Part shown: piece by piece, positions 1-8,024 of the stretch | Layout of the letters: each line of letters opens with the position of its first letter | Numbering within the stretch: position 1 is the stretch's first letter | Assembly (NCBI GenBank): GCA_026707325.1 | Contig: JAPOXA010000058.1 | Coordinates: 1 to 34,832 of the forward strand | Source of the DNA: Acidobacteriota bacterium | GTDB taxonomy: Bacteria > Acidobacteriota > Thermoanaerobaculia > Multivoradales > Multivoraceae | Direction of reading: 5' to 3' | Length of the DNA: 34,832 nt | Notes under the pieces: generated by a model | What the model was told of the DNA's origin: nothing | Database searches by the model: none | Seen by the model: the letters and a program-made list of their open reading frames with translations, nothing else | Position numbers and translations under genes: made by a program

Positions 1-181
1 AGATGAAGGAGGCCGCGCTCATCCAGTCGGCGCCGGTCGCCATGCCGTTGGCCACGGCCGGCACGCCGCGACCGGCGACGTAGAAGCCGGATGTCGTCCT
101 GACGCGGCTCCACCAGGCGATGCCGATGTAGAGCGCGAAGGTCGCGGTGACGATCAGGTAGGTCCAGGCCTGAACGTTCAT
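1..181 (-). CDS. Sodium:solute symporter large subunit, N-terminal part (runs off the window)
   Basis: The first 60 codons are visible, from an ATG at 179-181 to the window edge. They encode one hydrophobic segment (residues about 5-22, starting MNVQAWTYLIVTATFALYIG) and then the GFYVAGRGVPAVANGMA and GADWMSAASFI stretches. These are characteristic of the start of sodium:solute symporter (SSS) proteins of the acetate-permease-like subgroup. The protein should be a polytopic inner-membrane transporter that uses a sodium gradient to import a small organic acid or similar solute. The gene lies 43 bp downstream of a DUF4212 gene on the same strand. In this subgroup that small protein is the usual partner subunit, which supports the call. 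The substrate cannot be read from this fragment. Confidence 0.85.
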   Translation of the reverse strand, partial: MNVQAWTYLIVTATFALYIGIAWWSRVRTTSGFYVAGRGVPAVANGMATGADWMSAASFI

Positions 182-224
182 CGCGAGGGTCGGCGGGCGT
201 CAGAGTCGGGCGTCTGCGACCGGC

Positions 225-479
225 TCAGTCGACGCCGTAGCGACGGTCGAGACGGTCCATCATCGCCGCGTAGACGAGGATCAGGACGATGAAGACGTAG
301 ATCGACCCCTGGTGCGCGAACCAGAACCCGAGCGGAAAGCCGCCGATTCGGGTGCCATTCAGCGGCTCGACCAGGAAGATGCCGAGGACGTAGGAGCAGA
401 CGAACCACACGGCGAGCAGGATCGCCATCAACCGCAGATTCGCCCGCCAGTAGCCGGAAGGGTCGGGTTGTTCGCTCAA
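225..479 (-). CDS. DUF4212 small subunit of sodium:solute symporter
   Basis: An 84-residue protein with two membrane segments (about residues 15-37 and 56-75), the WFVCSYVLGIF and GGFPLGFWFAHQGSIY stretches, and the C-terminal YAAMMDRLDRRYG. This is the standard signature and length of DUF4212 proteins. They are encoded directly upstream of, and presumably work with, a large SSS symporter subunit, exactly as here. The apparent start is TTG at 477-479; I see no better in-frame ATG or GTG. The 44-bp gap to the divergent acyltransferase gene at 524 must contain promoter elements for one or both directions, but no convincing -35/-10 pair is visible. Confidence 0.85.
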   Translation of the reverse strand: MSEQPDPSGYWRANLRLMAILLAVWFVCSYVLGIFLVEPLNGTRIGGFPLGFWFAHQGSIYVFIVLILVYAAMMDRLDRRYGVD

Positions 480-523
480 GAGCCGGCATAGTACACCGTC
501 GCCATCTACACTCTTGCACCTAC

Positions 524-1438
524 ATGACCGATCGCACCACCGGGGCCTTTCTCCATGCCGTTTCCTGGCTGATCCGTTTGCTGCCGGCGGCGTTGTTCGG
601 TCCTGCCTCCGGCCTGCTGGCGCATCTGCGGGGCGTGACGCCTCGTGACGTTCGGTTGATGCGGCAGAACCTGGCGGTCGTGCTGGGGCTGCCGCCGGGG
701 TCGCCGGAGGCGCGTGACCTGGAATGGCGCTGCGTGCGTCACCAGATCGTGGCGGCGCTCGAGACGGTAAGGATCAGCTTCGACCGGAAGCGGCTCGACG
801 TCGCGTCGATGGATGGCTTTGACGAACTGGGGCAACTGATGGCGGAGGTCGAGGGCCACGGCCGCGGTCAGGTGCTGGTCACCGGCCACCTGGGCGCCTG
901 GGAACTGCTGGCCCAGAGCACCGTTTGCGCCTCCTCGTCGCCGGTCTGCGCGGTGGCCAAGCCTTCGCGCGCCAGGGCGGCGTCCGCCTTCGTCGAGCGG
1001 ATGCGCGCTCGGGCAGGCGTCCGCGTGATCTGGAGTGGCCGGGCCTCCCTCCTGCGGGACATGTTGAGCTGTCTCAAGCGGCGGGAGACCCTGATCATGG
1101 TCGTCGACCAGCGGCCGGACCAGCGACGCGGGCCCGAGGTCGACTTCCTGGGCCGCCGCACCGAGTTCGTCGGCGGTCCCGCGGCGTTGGCGGCCAAACG
1201 CGACTGCCCGCTGATCGCGGCCTTCTGTCTTCGCGAAGGGCCCTTCAGCTACCGCCTGGAGAGCGAGATGTTGCGCCGGCCCGGCGGCTCGCGGGATCCG
1301 GTGGAGTTGTCGCAACGGATCGCCTCGGCGATCGAACGAAGGGTACGGGCGCGGCCGGAGCAGTGGATGTGGAACTACCGTCGCTGGAACTACGATCCGG
1401 AGGAACTGGCCGAGGTCGGCCTAGGGCCAGGCCGGTGA
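524..1438 (+). CDS. Lipid A biosynthesis lauroyl/myristoyl-type acyltransferase (LPLAT family)
   Basis: A 304-residue member of the LpxL/HtrB (bacterial lipid A acyltransferase) family. These inner-membrane enzymes transfer a secondary acyl chain from acyl-ACP to a lipid A precursor. The N-terminus has a hydrophobic anchor (about residues 8-35). The catalytic H-x4-E motif is GHLGAWE, with His122 and Glu127. The VVDQRP block is at 193-198, and the C-terminal PEQWMWNYRRW block, typical of the family, is at 278-288. Length matches the family (about 290-310). The gene starts at an ATG without a clear Shine-Dalgarno sequence. It stops 11 bp before a sulfatase gene, so the two are probably cotranscribed. 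Which acyl chain or acceptor is used cannot be told from sequence. Confidence 0.88.
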   Translation: MTDRTTGAFLHAVSWLIRLLPAALFGPASGLLAHLRGVTPRDVRLMRQNLAVVLGLPPGSPEARDLEWRCVRHQIVAALETVRISFDRKRLDVASMDGFDELGQLMAEVEGHGRGQVLVTGHLGAWELLAQSTVCASSSPVCAVAKPSRARAASAFVERMRARAGVRVIWSGRASLLRDMLSCLKRRETLIMVVDQRPDQRRGPEVDFLGRRTEFVGGPAALAAKRDCPLIAAFCLREGPFSYRLESEMLRRPGGSRDPVELSQRIASAIERRVRARPEQWMWNYRRWNYDPEELAEVGLGPGR

Positions 1439-1449
1439 GGGGAACCGCA

Positions 1450-3048
1450 ATGAAGGGAAACACGATGACGGCGAATCGACGAAGACGGAGACCTGCGCGA
1501 TTTTCTCGAGCGCATCCGGGCCTCGGAGCGGTCCTGCTCGCGGTGTGTGGAGCGGCCCCGCCCGCGATGGGTCCCGCGCTGGCCGCCGAGCGGCCGAACA
1601 TCGTCTTCATCCTGATTGACGACCAGCGTTACGACGCGGCGTCCGCGCTCGGCCACCCGTTCCTCGAGACGCCCCACCTCGATCGCCTGATCGAGCGCGG
1701 CGTACTGTTCGAGAACGCCTTCGTGACCACGTCGCTGTGCTCGCCGAGCCGCGCCTCGATCCTCACCGGCCAGTACGCCCACCGGCACGGCGTGCTGGAC
1801 AACCGCACCCGGCTCGATCCGGCGACGCCGACCTTCCCGCAGGAGCTCCAGCGCGCCGGTTACCGGACCGCCTTCGTCGGCAAGTGGCACATGGGCGGTA
1901 CGTCCGACGCCCCCCGGCCCGGATTCGATCGCTGGGTTTCGTTCCCGGGCCAGGGCCTCTACTACAACCAGACCTTCAACGTCGACGGCGAGCGGGTGCC
2001 GCGGCAGGGGTACACGACGGACCTGATCACGGACTACGCGTTGGACTTCCTGGCCGGTGCCGAAGGGGAGGAGGCGCCGTTCCTGCTCTACGTGTCGCAC
2101 AAGGCGGTGCATGCGTCGTTCCGGCCAGCGGAACGCCATCTCGGCAGCTATGCCGGGCAACGGTACCCGCCGCCCGTGACGATGCCGAACCGGCACGAGA
2201 ACTACGAGGGCAAGCCGAACTGGGTCGAGGCGCAGCGGCGGAGCTGGCACGGCGTCGACGGGTTGTACGACAACTCGGTCGACTTCCAGCAGTTCGCCGT
2301 GGACTACGCGGAGACGATGCTTGGCGTCGACGACAGCGTGGGCCGGATCGTCGGAGCTCTGGAAGAGCGGGGCCTGCTGGAAGAGACCCTGCTCGTGTTC
2401 ACGTCGGACAACGGCTTCCAGTTCGGCGAGCACGGCCTGATCGACAAGCGGACAATGTACGAGGCGTCGATCCGGGTGCCACTGGTGGTGATGGCGCCGT
2501 GGCTCGACGGCGGCGCGGGGGGCCTCAGGCGCCCCGAGATGATCGTCAACCTCGACTTCGCCCCCACCTTCCTCGAGGCCGCCGGGATGGAAGTTCCGGA
2601 CACGGTCCAGGGCCGGTCCTTCTTCGGCCTGCTCGAGCCCGGCCCGGGCGCCGAGCGCCCCCCGTGGCGGGACGCGTTCCTCTACGAGTACTTCTGGGAG
2701 AGGGCCTTTCCCCAGACACCGACGGTGCTGGGCGTACGCACCGACCGCTACAAGTTCATGCGCTTCCACGGCGTGTGGGATCGCTACGAGCTCTACGACG
2801 TGCAGGCCGACCCGGAGGAGCGGCGCAATCTCCTGGGCGGCTTCATCACCCGTCACGGCGCCGGCAACGTCGAAGCCCGGCTTCGGGTGGCCGCCGCGAA
2901 CGCCGCCCGAAATCCTCGCGAGGACTGGGCCCGCGACGTGCTGGAGCTCAAGGCGCTCTTCGACCGCCTTTCCGCGCGGCTCGACGAGCTTCTGGACGAG
3001 ACGGGGGCTCTGCGCGAGCCCGGGTGGCGCGTTCCGCGCCAGCCGTGA
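1450..3048 (+). CDS. Exported Cys-type sulfatase (formylglycine-dependent)
   Basis: A 532-residue sulfatase of the alkaline phosphatase superfamily, predicted to hydrolyse sulfate esters outside the cytoplasm. An Arg-rich N-terminus and hydrophobic stretch end at an Ala-x-Ala-type site near residues 44-46, giving a signal peptide. The metal-binding Asp pair is IDDQR (Asp57-Asp58). The sulfatase signature is LCSPSRASILTG, with Cys97 as the residue normally oxidised to formylglycine. GKWHMG and SDNGFQFGEHG supply further metal and substrate ligands. The C-terminal YELYDVQADPEERRNL is typical of the family. Start choice: ATG 1450 follows GAGGGGAACC. ATG 1465 is also possible, with GAAGGGA 6 bp upstream, and would shorten the protein by five residues. 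No formylglycine-generating enzyme gene is in the window. The natural substrate is unknown; a sulfated polysaccharide is a reasonable guess. Confidence 0.9.
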   Translation: MKGNTMTANRRRRRPARFSRAHPGLGAVLLAVCGAAPPAMGPALAAERPNIVFILIDDQRYDAASALGHPFLETPHLDRLIERGVLFENAFVTTSLCSPSRASILTGQYAHRHGVLDNRTRLDPATPTFPQELQRAGYRTAFVGKWHMGGTSDAPRPGFDRWVSFPGQGLYYNQTFNVDGERVPRQGYTTDLITDYALDFLAGAEGEEAPFLLYVSHKAVHASFRPAERHLGSYAGQRYPPPVTMPNRHENYEGKPNWVEAQRRSWHGVDGLYDNSVDFQQFAVDYAETMLGVDDSVGRIVGALEERGLLEETLLVFTSDNGFQFGEHGLIDKRTMYEASIRVPLVVMAPWLDGGAGGLRRPEMIVNLDFAPTFLEAAGMEVPDTVQGRSFFGLLEPGPGAERPPWRDAFLYEYFWERAFPQTPTVLGVRTDRYKFMRFHGVWDRYELYDVQADPEERRNLLGGFITRHGAGNVEARLRVAAANAARNPREDWARDVLELKALFDRLSARLDELLDETGALREPGWRVPRQP

Positions 3049-3054
3049 TCCAGT

Positions 3055-3080
3055 CCATGTGCCCGTCAGCGGGCGCATGG
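3055..3080. terminator. Hairpin between convergent sulfatase and coaA genes
   Basis: An 11-bp inverted repeat, arms 3055-3065 and 3070-3080 with one G-T wobble and a four-base TCAG loop, lies in the 68-bp gap between two convergent genes. Position and symmetry suit a bidirectional transcription terminator. There is no T-tract on either side, so it is not a textbook intrinsic terminator. Confidence 0.45.
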
Positions 3081-3116
3081 ATGACGCCGAGCTGGTTGCC
3101 GTCCCGCTAGCGCTTC

Positions 3117-4076
3117 CTAGAGCTTGCGCAGCCGGATCCGCCGCACGGCGTGGTCGGGCGCCTTCTCCAGGATCAGGTCCGCGCGCTCGCGGGTCGGCAG
3201 GATGTTCTGGATCAGGTTCGGTTCGTTGATGCTCTTCCAGATGCCCCGGGCGGTGTCGATCGCGTCCGTTTCGCTCAGGCTGGCATAGCGGTGGAAGTAG
3301 GCGTCCGGATCCCGGAACGCGGTGTCGCGGAAGGTCAGGAACCGCTCGACGTACCAGCGCTCGATGACCTCCGTCTCGGCGTCGACGTAGATCGAGAAGT
3401 CGAAGAGGTCGGAGAGCATGAGCCGGCTGTTCCGCGACGGCGACTGGGAGCGTGCCTGCAGCACGTTCAGGCCCTCGAGGATCAGGATGTCGGGCTGGTC
3501 GACGACCTCAGTGACGCCGGGCAGGATGTCGTACGAATGGTGCGAGTACACCGGATGCTCGACTTTCCCCTCCCCAGACTTGACCTGGAGCACGAAGTTC
3601 ACCAGCGTGCGCAGGTCGAAGCTCTCCGGGAAGCCCTTGCGCTCCATCAGGTCGCGCTCCTCCAGCACCGCGTTGGGATGGAGGAAGCCGTCGGTCGTGA
3701 CCAGGTCGACCTGGGGGTGGTTCGGCCAGCGGGCGAGCAGCTCGCGGAGAATGCGCCCGGTCGTGCTCTTGCCCACCGCGACGCTGCCGCCGATCCCGAT
3801 GATGTAGGGCACCTTTGCAGTCAGGCCTCCCAGAAACGTGCTGCTGGCCCGGTAGAGATCCTGGGTGGCGCCAACGTAGAGATTGAGCAGCCTCGACATC
3901 GGAAGGTAGATCTGCGCGACCTCTTCGAGCGAGACCTGCTCGTTGATGCCGCGCAGGCGCTCCAGTTCCTTCTCGGAGAGCGGCAGGGGCGTCTCGGCCC
4001 GCAGCCGTCCCCACGCCTCCTCGTCGAAGGGGACGTAGATCGAATCGGTGAGGCTGTCGACCCTGTGGTTGGTCAA
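3117..4076 (-). CDS. coaA: Type I pantothenate kinase
   Basis: A 319-residue cytoplasmic enzyme that phosphorylates pantothenate with ATP, the first step of coenzyme A synthesis. The length is close to that of E. coli CoaA. Visible hallmarks are the P-loop [10 protein letters not shown] at residues 96-105, the TTDGFLHPN block and [10 protein letters not shown] substrate-region block, HSYDILPG, the ILEGLNVLQ strand, and the [14 protein letters not shown] segment near the C-terminus. This is the bacterial type I (P-loop) form and not the type III (CoaX) form common in many phyla. It runs toward the sulfatase (convergent) and lies 31 bp downstream of, and in the same direction as, the peroxiredoxin gene. 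The two may form one transcript. Confidence 0.93.
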   Translation of the reverse strand: MTNHRVDSLTDSIYVPFDEEAWGRLRAETPLPLSEKELERLRGINEQVSLEEVAQIYLPMSRLLNLYVGATQDLYRASSTFLGGLTAKVPYIIGIGGSVAVGKSTTGRILRELLARWPNHPQVDLVTTDGFLHPNAVLEERDLMERKGFPESFDLRTLVNFVLQVKSGEGKVEHPVYSHHSYDILPGVTEVVDQPDILILEGLNVLQARSQSPSRNSRLMLSDLFDFSIYVDAETEVIERWYVERFLTFRDTAFRDPDAYFHRYASLSETDAIDTARGIWKSINEPNLIQNILPTRERADLILEKAPDHAVRRIRLRKL

Positions 4077-4107
4077 GAGACTCCCAGGCTGAGGACTGCC
4101 GGGCGAC

Positions 4108-4593
4108 TCAGCCGAGCTGTTCGAGGACCGCGGCGGCGCCGCTGACGCCGACTTCGCCCGCCGGCTCGACGCCGAGGTAGGTCAGGACGCCGTCGTCGAC
4201 GATCGCGGCGTAGCGTTTCGACCTGGTGCCCATGCCGAAACGCGACGCGTCGAGTTCGAGCCCGACCTTCGAGGTGAACTCGCCGTTGCCGTCGGACAGC
4301 AGGACGATGTCGTCGGGAATGCTCCGCGCCTTGCGCCACTCGTTGATGACGAAGACGTCGTTGACGGCGAGGCAGGCCACGGTGTCGACGTTGCCCGACT
4401 TGATCGCCTCCAGGTTCTCGATGAAACCCGGCATGTGGACTTCCGAGCACGTCGGGGTCATCGCTCCGGGCACGGCGAAGAGAACGACCTTCTTGCCCTC
4501 GAACAGCTCGCGGGTCGAGATGTCGACGATGCCGCTCTGGGTCATCTGCTTGAAACTGGCTTCCGGAATCGGATCCCCGGTCTTGATGCTCAT
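4108..4593 (-). CDS. Peroxiredoxin of the Prx5 type
   Basis: A 161-residue thiol peroxidase that reduces hydroperoxides using a peroxidatic cysteine. The active-site motif is [17 protein letters not shown], with Thr46 and the peroxidatic Cys49. The usual Phe of the PGAFTPTCS motif is Met here. The later [18 protein letters not shown] and [12 protein letters not shown] segments are typical of the Prx5/PMP20 subfamily. Only one further Cys (Cys74) is present, so resolution probably depends on an external thiol such as glutathione or thioredoxin. The start is ATG 4591-4593, beginning [14 protein letters not shown]. An open frame continues far upstream but is a shadow of the divergent ABC gene. 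The gene is 57 bp from that divergent gene. Confidence 0.9.
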   Translation of the reverse strand: MSIKTGDPIPEASFKQMTQSGIVDISTRELFEGKKVVLFAVPGAMTPTCSEVHMPGFIENLEAIKSGNVDTVACLAVNDVFVINEWRKARSIPDDIVLLSDGNGEFTSKVGLELDASRFGMGTRSKRYAAIVDDGVLTYLGVEPAGEVGVSGAAAVLEQLG

Positions 4594-4632
4594 GGATTGC
4601 TCTCTCGTGTTCTTGGTCTCGGAGGGGGCGGC

Positions 4633-4638
4633 AGTATA
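4633..4638 (-). promoter_or_regulatory. -10-like element in the divergent prx/ABC-importer gap
   Basis: The 57-bp gap between the peroxiredoxin and binding-protein starts contains TATACT on the minus strand (5 of 6 matches to TATAAT), 39 bp upstream of the peroxiredoxin ATG. No good -35 is seen at 16-18 bp, so the call rests on the -10 and its position. No riboswitch-sized structure fits in this gap. Confidence 0.3.
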
Positions 4639-4650
4639 GCTTCGATCCCG

Positions 4651-5700
4651 ATGCGCGCTACGACCGCGGCGAACGGCGTTCGCAAGGTGCTCAGCCTGGC
4701 GGTCGCCACGGCGATCCTGGCCGGCGCCTGCGCGCGTGCTTCCGATGGCGTCGCCGAGCCGGAAGGCGGCACGCCGCTGGATCTGACGGGCGATCATGCG
4801 CACTACCTGAGGAGCGTTGAGGGCGCCCGGCTCGAAGTGATCGAGCCCGGCACGGACGGCGCCTGGCGCGAGATTCGAGGCGGCGGCAGAGTGGTGAGGT
4901 TGACGGCGCCGCCCGAGCGGATCGCCTCGCGGACGCTGGCTACCGACGAGATCCTGCTGGAGATCGCGGAACCGGAGCGGATCGTGCTGCTGTCGCCGTT
5001 CGCCGGCGACCCGCAGTTCAGCGTCAGCGCGGACCGGGCCCGGCGTCTTGGGCGGGTCGGCGGTTTCAGCACAGAGGAGATCCTGGCGGCCTCTCCCGAT
5101 CTGGTGTTCGCCGCGAGTTTCAACACGCAGGAAACCCTCGCTCAGTTGGAGGCCGCCGGCGTGCCGGTCGTCGTCCTGCTCAATCATGAGAGCCTTGCGG
5201 CGATCGCGGAGAACATCCGCATCGTCGGTTTCGCGATCGGCCGCGACCGCGAGGCGGAGCGGCTCGTCGAGTCGATGCAGTCGCGGCTTGCCGCGACGCG
5301 CGCGCGGGCCGCGTCGCGGCTCGCCGGCCTGCGGATCGTCCACTGGAGCGGAGGCGTGGTGCTGGGCAGCCGGACCGTCTTCGACGATGCTGTTCGCTAT
5401 CTCGGCGCGGTGAATCTGGCGGCGGAGAAGGGTCTTGAGGGCTGGCCCCGGATCAGTGCCGAGCAGGTCGTGATCTGGGACCCGGACGTCATCTTCACGG
5501 ACTCCTACGGGGCCAACGACACCGGCGTGGGCACGCTGGACGGCACGCGGGCGGCCCGGCTCGGCAATCTGGAGTCGCTCGACGGGCGGGACATGGCGGC
5601 CATCTCGCATCACGTTGCCGGCATGGTCGACCGGCTTGCGGACGCTCTCCTGCGGGCGTCGGAGCGAATCGAGGCCGCGGGCGGCGGGACGCCCCCGTGA
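4651..5700 (+). CDS. Periplasmic/lipoprotein binding protein of an iron-chelate/cobalamin-type ABC importer
   Basis: A 349-residue BtuF/FhuD-type (class III, helical-backbone) substrate-binding protein. The N-terminus has a hydrophobic signal ending AILAGAC, an imperfect lipobox with Cys near residue 27, so it is probably an anchored lipoprotein. The binding fold covers about residues 85-330, with EEILAASPDLVFAAS, LEAAGVPVVVL and ISAEQVVIWDPDVIFTDS. These correspond to the family's alternating strand/helix units. An extra segment of about 50 residues lies between the Cys and the fold. The start is ATG 4651. The next gene begins 10 bp after the stop and the third overlaps it, making a complete binding protein-permease-ATPase operon. 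Substrate (siderophore, haem or cobalamin) is not determinable; no TonB receptor or B12 riboswitch is nearby. Confidence 0.82.
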   Translation: MRATTAANGVRKVLSLAVATAILAGACARASDGVAEPEGGTPLDLTGDHAHYLRSVEGARLEVIEPGTDGAWREIRGGGRVVRLTAPPERIASRTLATDEILLEIAEPERIVLLSPFAGDPQFSVSADRARRLGRVGGFSTEEILAASPDLVFAASFNTQETLAQLEAAGVPVVVLLNHESLAAIAENIRIVGFAIGRDREAERLVESMQSRLAATRARAASRLAGLRIVHWSGGVVLGSRTVFDDAVRYLGAVNLAAEKGLEGWPRISAEQVVIWDPDVIFTDSYGANDTGVGTLDGTRAARLGNLESLDGRDMAAISHHVAGMVDRLADALLRASERIEAAGGGTPP

Positions 5701-5710
5701 CTGCCGCGGA

Positions 5711-6766
5711 ATGAGGATCGCCTTCGGCGGGATTCAGGCCGGGTTCTGGTGGTACATGGCCGCCGGTACGGTGCTGCTCCTGACGTTCGCCGGAATCGGC
5801 CTGTTCCGAGGCGCCGTGCCTATCGACGAAGGCGAGGTGCTGGCGGTCCTTGCGCGGCATCTGCTTCCCGGAGAGAGAGTCGCCGACCCGAGCGTGGACA
5901 CGATCGTCTGGTCGCTGCGGGCGCCCAGGGTGGTCGTGGCGGCGATGGTCGGCGGTTGTCTGGCTCTGGCCGGCGCCCAGATGCAGGGGCTCTTCCGCAA
6001 TCCCCTGGCGTCACCCGGGATCGTCGGCACCAGCACCGGAGCCGCGACCGGCGCGGTCTTCGCCCTGACCTTCGGACTGGCCGGCAGCTTCCTCCTCGCC
6101 GCGCCGCTGTTCGCGGTCGCGGGCGCGCTCCTTTCGCTTCTCATCGTCACCCGGATCGCGACCCGTGACGGCTACACGCCGGTCACCACCCTGCTGCTGG
6201 CCGGAGTGGCACTGAACGCGCTGCTGGCGGCCTTCAACTCGTGGCTCATCGCCCGTTCCTGGGAGCAGTACGAGGCGGCCCGCCGAATCGCCTACTGGAT
6301 GATGGGCGGCGTCACCGACCGCGGCTGGGTTCATGTCGGAATGGTGCTGCCGGGGATGGTGATTGGCTGCGCCATGGCGGTCTGGTTCGCCCGCGACCTC
6401 GACCTGCTGCTCGAGGGTGAGGAAGTGGCCGCCTCGCTCGGCGTCGATATCGAGAAGGCGAAGCGGGCCGTACTCTGGAGCGCCGCGATCCTCACCGGCA
6501 GCGCGGTCGCGGTCAGCGGCGTGGTCGGTTTCGTGGGTCTCGTCGTACCGCACCTCGTGCGGCTCCTGCTGGGTCCGGTGCACCGCCGCCTGCTTCCGGC
6601 GGCTTTCCTGACCGGGGCCTGGTTCGTCGTCGGCGCCGATCTCCTGGCGCGGACCCTGGCGGCGCCGGAAGAGGTCTTCCTGGGAGTGGTCACCGCCTTC
6701 GTCGGCGCCCCGTTCTTCCTGTTCCTGCTGGTTCGCCACGAGAGTGAAGTGGCGGTGTCCCGATGA
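5711..6766 (+). CDS. FecCD-family ABC permease
   Basis: A 351-residue integral membrane protein of the FecCD/BtuC family, which forms the homodimeric channel of type II ABC importers for iron chelates, haem or cobalamin. Diagnostic stretches are RAPRVVVAAMVGGCLALAG, GLFRNPLASPGIVGTSTGA, ALNALLAAFNSW, YWMMGGVTDRGW, and VSGVVGFVGLVVPHLVRLL near the C-terminus. The last contains the helix that contacts the ATPase. Length fits the family's ten-helix fold. The start at ATG 5711 is 10 bp after the binding-protein stop. The end overlaps the ATPase start by 4 bp (ATGA), showing translational coupling. Confidence 0.92.
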   Translation: MRIAFGGIQAGFWWYMAAGTVLLLTFAGIGLFRGAVPIDEGEVLAVLARHLLPGERVADPSVDTIVWSLRAPRVVVAAMVGGCLALAGAQMQGLFRNPLASPGIVGTSTGAATGAVFALTFGLAGSFLLAAPLFAVAGALLSLLIVTRIATRDGYTPVTTLLLAGVALNALLAAFNSWLIARSWEQYEAARRIAYWMMGGVTDRGWVHVGMVLPGMVIGCAMAVWFARDLDLLLEGEEVAASLGVDIEKAKRAVLWSAAILTGSAVAVSGVVGFVGLVVPHLVRLLLGPVHRRLLPAAFLTGAWFVVGADLLARTLAAPEEVFLGVVTAFVGAPFFLFLLVRHESEVAVSR

Positions 6767-7566
6767 CGGAGGCGACGGGCTCCGCGCGCCGGGCGCCGCG
6801 GCTCGAACTCGTCGGCGGCGGCGTCGAGCGCCGGGGACGGTGGTTGCTGCGCGGCGTCGATCTCGCCATCGAGCCGGCCATGCTGACCTCCGTCGTGGGG
6901 CCGAACGGCGCCGGCAAGTCGACCCTGCTGCGGCTTCTGAGCGGTACCTGGCGCCTGACGGAAGGCAAGGCCCTGCTGGGTGGCTTCGACCTTTCGGCGC
7001 TGCCGCGGCGGCAGGCGGCCCGGCGGGTGGCCTACGTGCCGCAGACGGTTCGTCCGACCTTCGAGTTCACGGTGCGCGAGTTCGTCACCCTGGGCCGCTA
7101 TCCGCACGAGAACCGCCTGTTCGGCACCCGTTCCGCAGACCGTGGCTGGATCGACAGTTGCCTGGACGACACGGACGTGCTGGCGCTCGCCGAACGGCGG
7201 GTCACGACGTTGTCGGGAGGCGAGTTGCAGCGGGTGCTGATGGCGCGCTGCCTGGCCACGGAGGCGGAAGTCCTGCTGCTCGACGAGCCGACCTCGAACC
7301 TCGATCTCGCTCACGGACTCGATCTGTTGGGGCTGGCGCGCCGCCTCGCCTGTGAGGGACGCTCCGTCGCGCTGGTCCTGCACGACCTGAACGTGGCCGC
7401 CCGTTTCGCCCATCGCGTCGCGGTCCTCGACGGCGGCGCACTGATCGCCGAGGGTCCGCCGGCTGAGGTGCTGAACCCGGACCTGCTGCGCCGCGTGTTC
7501 CGGGTCGAGGCGGTGCCGCTCGAAGGATCCGCGGCGCCAGTGTTCGACTTCGAGCCCCTGGGCTAG
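6763..7566 (+). CDS. ABC importer ATPase, BtuD/FecE type
   Basis: A 267-residue cytoplasmic ATPase that powers the importer encoded just upstream. Walker A is GPNGAGKST (46-54). The Q-loop is YVPQTVRPTFEFTVREFV. The ABC signature is LSGGELQR (150-157). Walker B is VLLLDEPTSNLD (170-181), and the switch His is in LVLHDLNVAARFAHR. The LGRYPH motif after the Q-loop is typical of iron-chelate/cobalamin ATPases (FecE, HmuV, BtuD). The start overlaps the permease stop. Only 2 bp separate its stop from the convergent MaoC gene, so any terminator must lie inside a coding region. Confidence 0.93.
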   Translation: MTEATGSARRAPRLELVGGGVERRGRWLLRGVDLAIEPAMLTSVVGPNGAGKSTLLRLLSGTWRLTEGKALLGGFDLSALPRRQAARRVAYVPQTVRPTFEFTVREFVTLGRYPHENRLFGTRSADRGWIDSCLDDTDVLALAERRVTTLSGGELQRVLMARCLATEAEVLLLDEPTSNLDLAHGLDLLGLARRLACEGRSVALVLHDLNVAARFAHRVAVLDGGALIAEGPPAEVLNPDLLRRVFRVEAVPLEGSAAPVFDFEPLG

Positions 7567-7568
7567 CG

Positions 7569-8024
7569 CTACAGGCGCACCAGGTAGCTCTGCCGCCCCT
7601 CGAGCACCCGCTCGCCCCGCTGGTTGTCGATCTCGCTCTCCAGCACGATGACGCCGGTCGTCCGCTGGCGCTTGAGTTCGGCGATCCGCAGCGACGGGTA
7701 CAGGGTGTCACCCGGATACACCGGCTTCAGGAAGCGGCAGGACTGCTCGATGTAGCCGATCATGGCGCGGCCGACCACGTCGGCGAACGTGCCGGCGCCG
7801 GCCGCGGTGTAGCAGAGCACCTGGAGGCCATGAGCGAGCATGCCGTCGTGGCCCTGGGACCGGCAGTACTCGATGTCGTAGTGGATCGGATGGTTGTCGC
7901 CGGAGATCGCCTGGAACGCGGCGAAGTGGGCGTCGGTCACCGTGCGGCCGGGCAACGGGAAGGTCTCGCCGACTGTCAGGTCGTCGAACGGCCTGACCGG
8001 GACCAGACCCCGATCCTCAGCCAC
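7569..8024 (-). CDS. MaoC-like hot-dog fold hydratase/dehydratase
   Basis: A 151-residue MaoC-domain protein of the (R)-specific enoyl-CoA hydratase type. The hydratase-2 motif is present as AISGDNHPIHYD, with catalytic Asp43 and His48. The GMLAHGLQVL stretch follows, as expected. Later, RFLKPVYPGDTLYPSLRI and GVIVLESEIDNQRGE match the beta-strands of the single hot-dog domain. It should hydrate or dehydrate a 3-hydroxyacyl-CoA; the actual substrate is unknown. Its start lies inside the last codons of the threonine aldolase gene (8-bp overlap), so the two are translated together. No obvious biochemical link between them is known to me. Confidence 0.88.
   Translation of the reverse strand: MAEDRGLVPVRPFDDLTVGETFPLPGRTVTDAHFAAFQAISGDNHPIHYDIEYCRSQGHDGMLAHGLQVLCYTAAGAGTFADVVGRAMIGYIEQSCRFLKPVYPGDTLYPSLRIAELKRQRTTGVIVLESEIDNQRGERVLEGRQSYLVRL

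Noticed and set aside
1737..3110. Long open frame overlapping the sulfatase gene
   Set aside because: It is the out-of-frame shadow of a gene with clear sulfatase motifs. Its product is Arg/Pro/Gly-rich with no recognisable motif, as is typical in GC-rich DNA.
4594..4650. Cobalamin or other riboswitch controlling the ABC importer
   Set aside because: The gap to the divergent gene is only 57 bp, too short for such an element, and no conserved B12-box is present.
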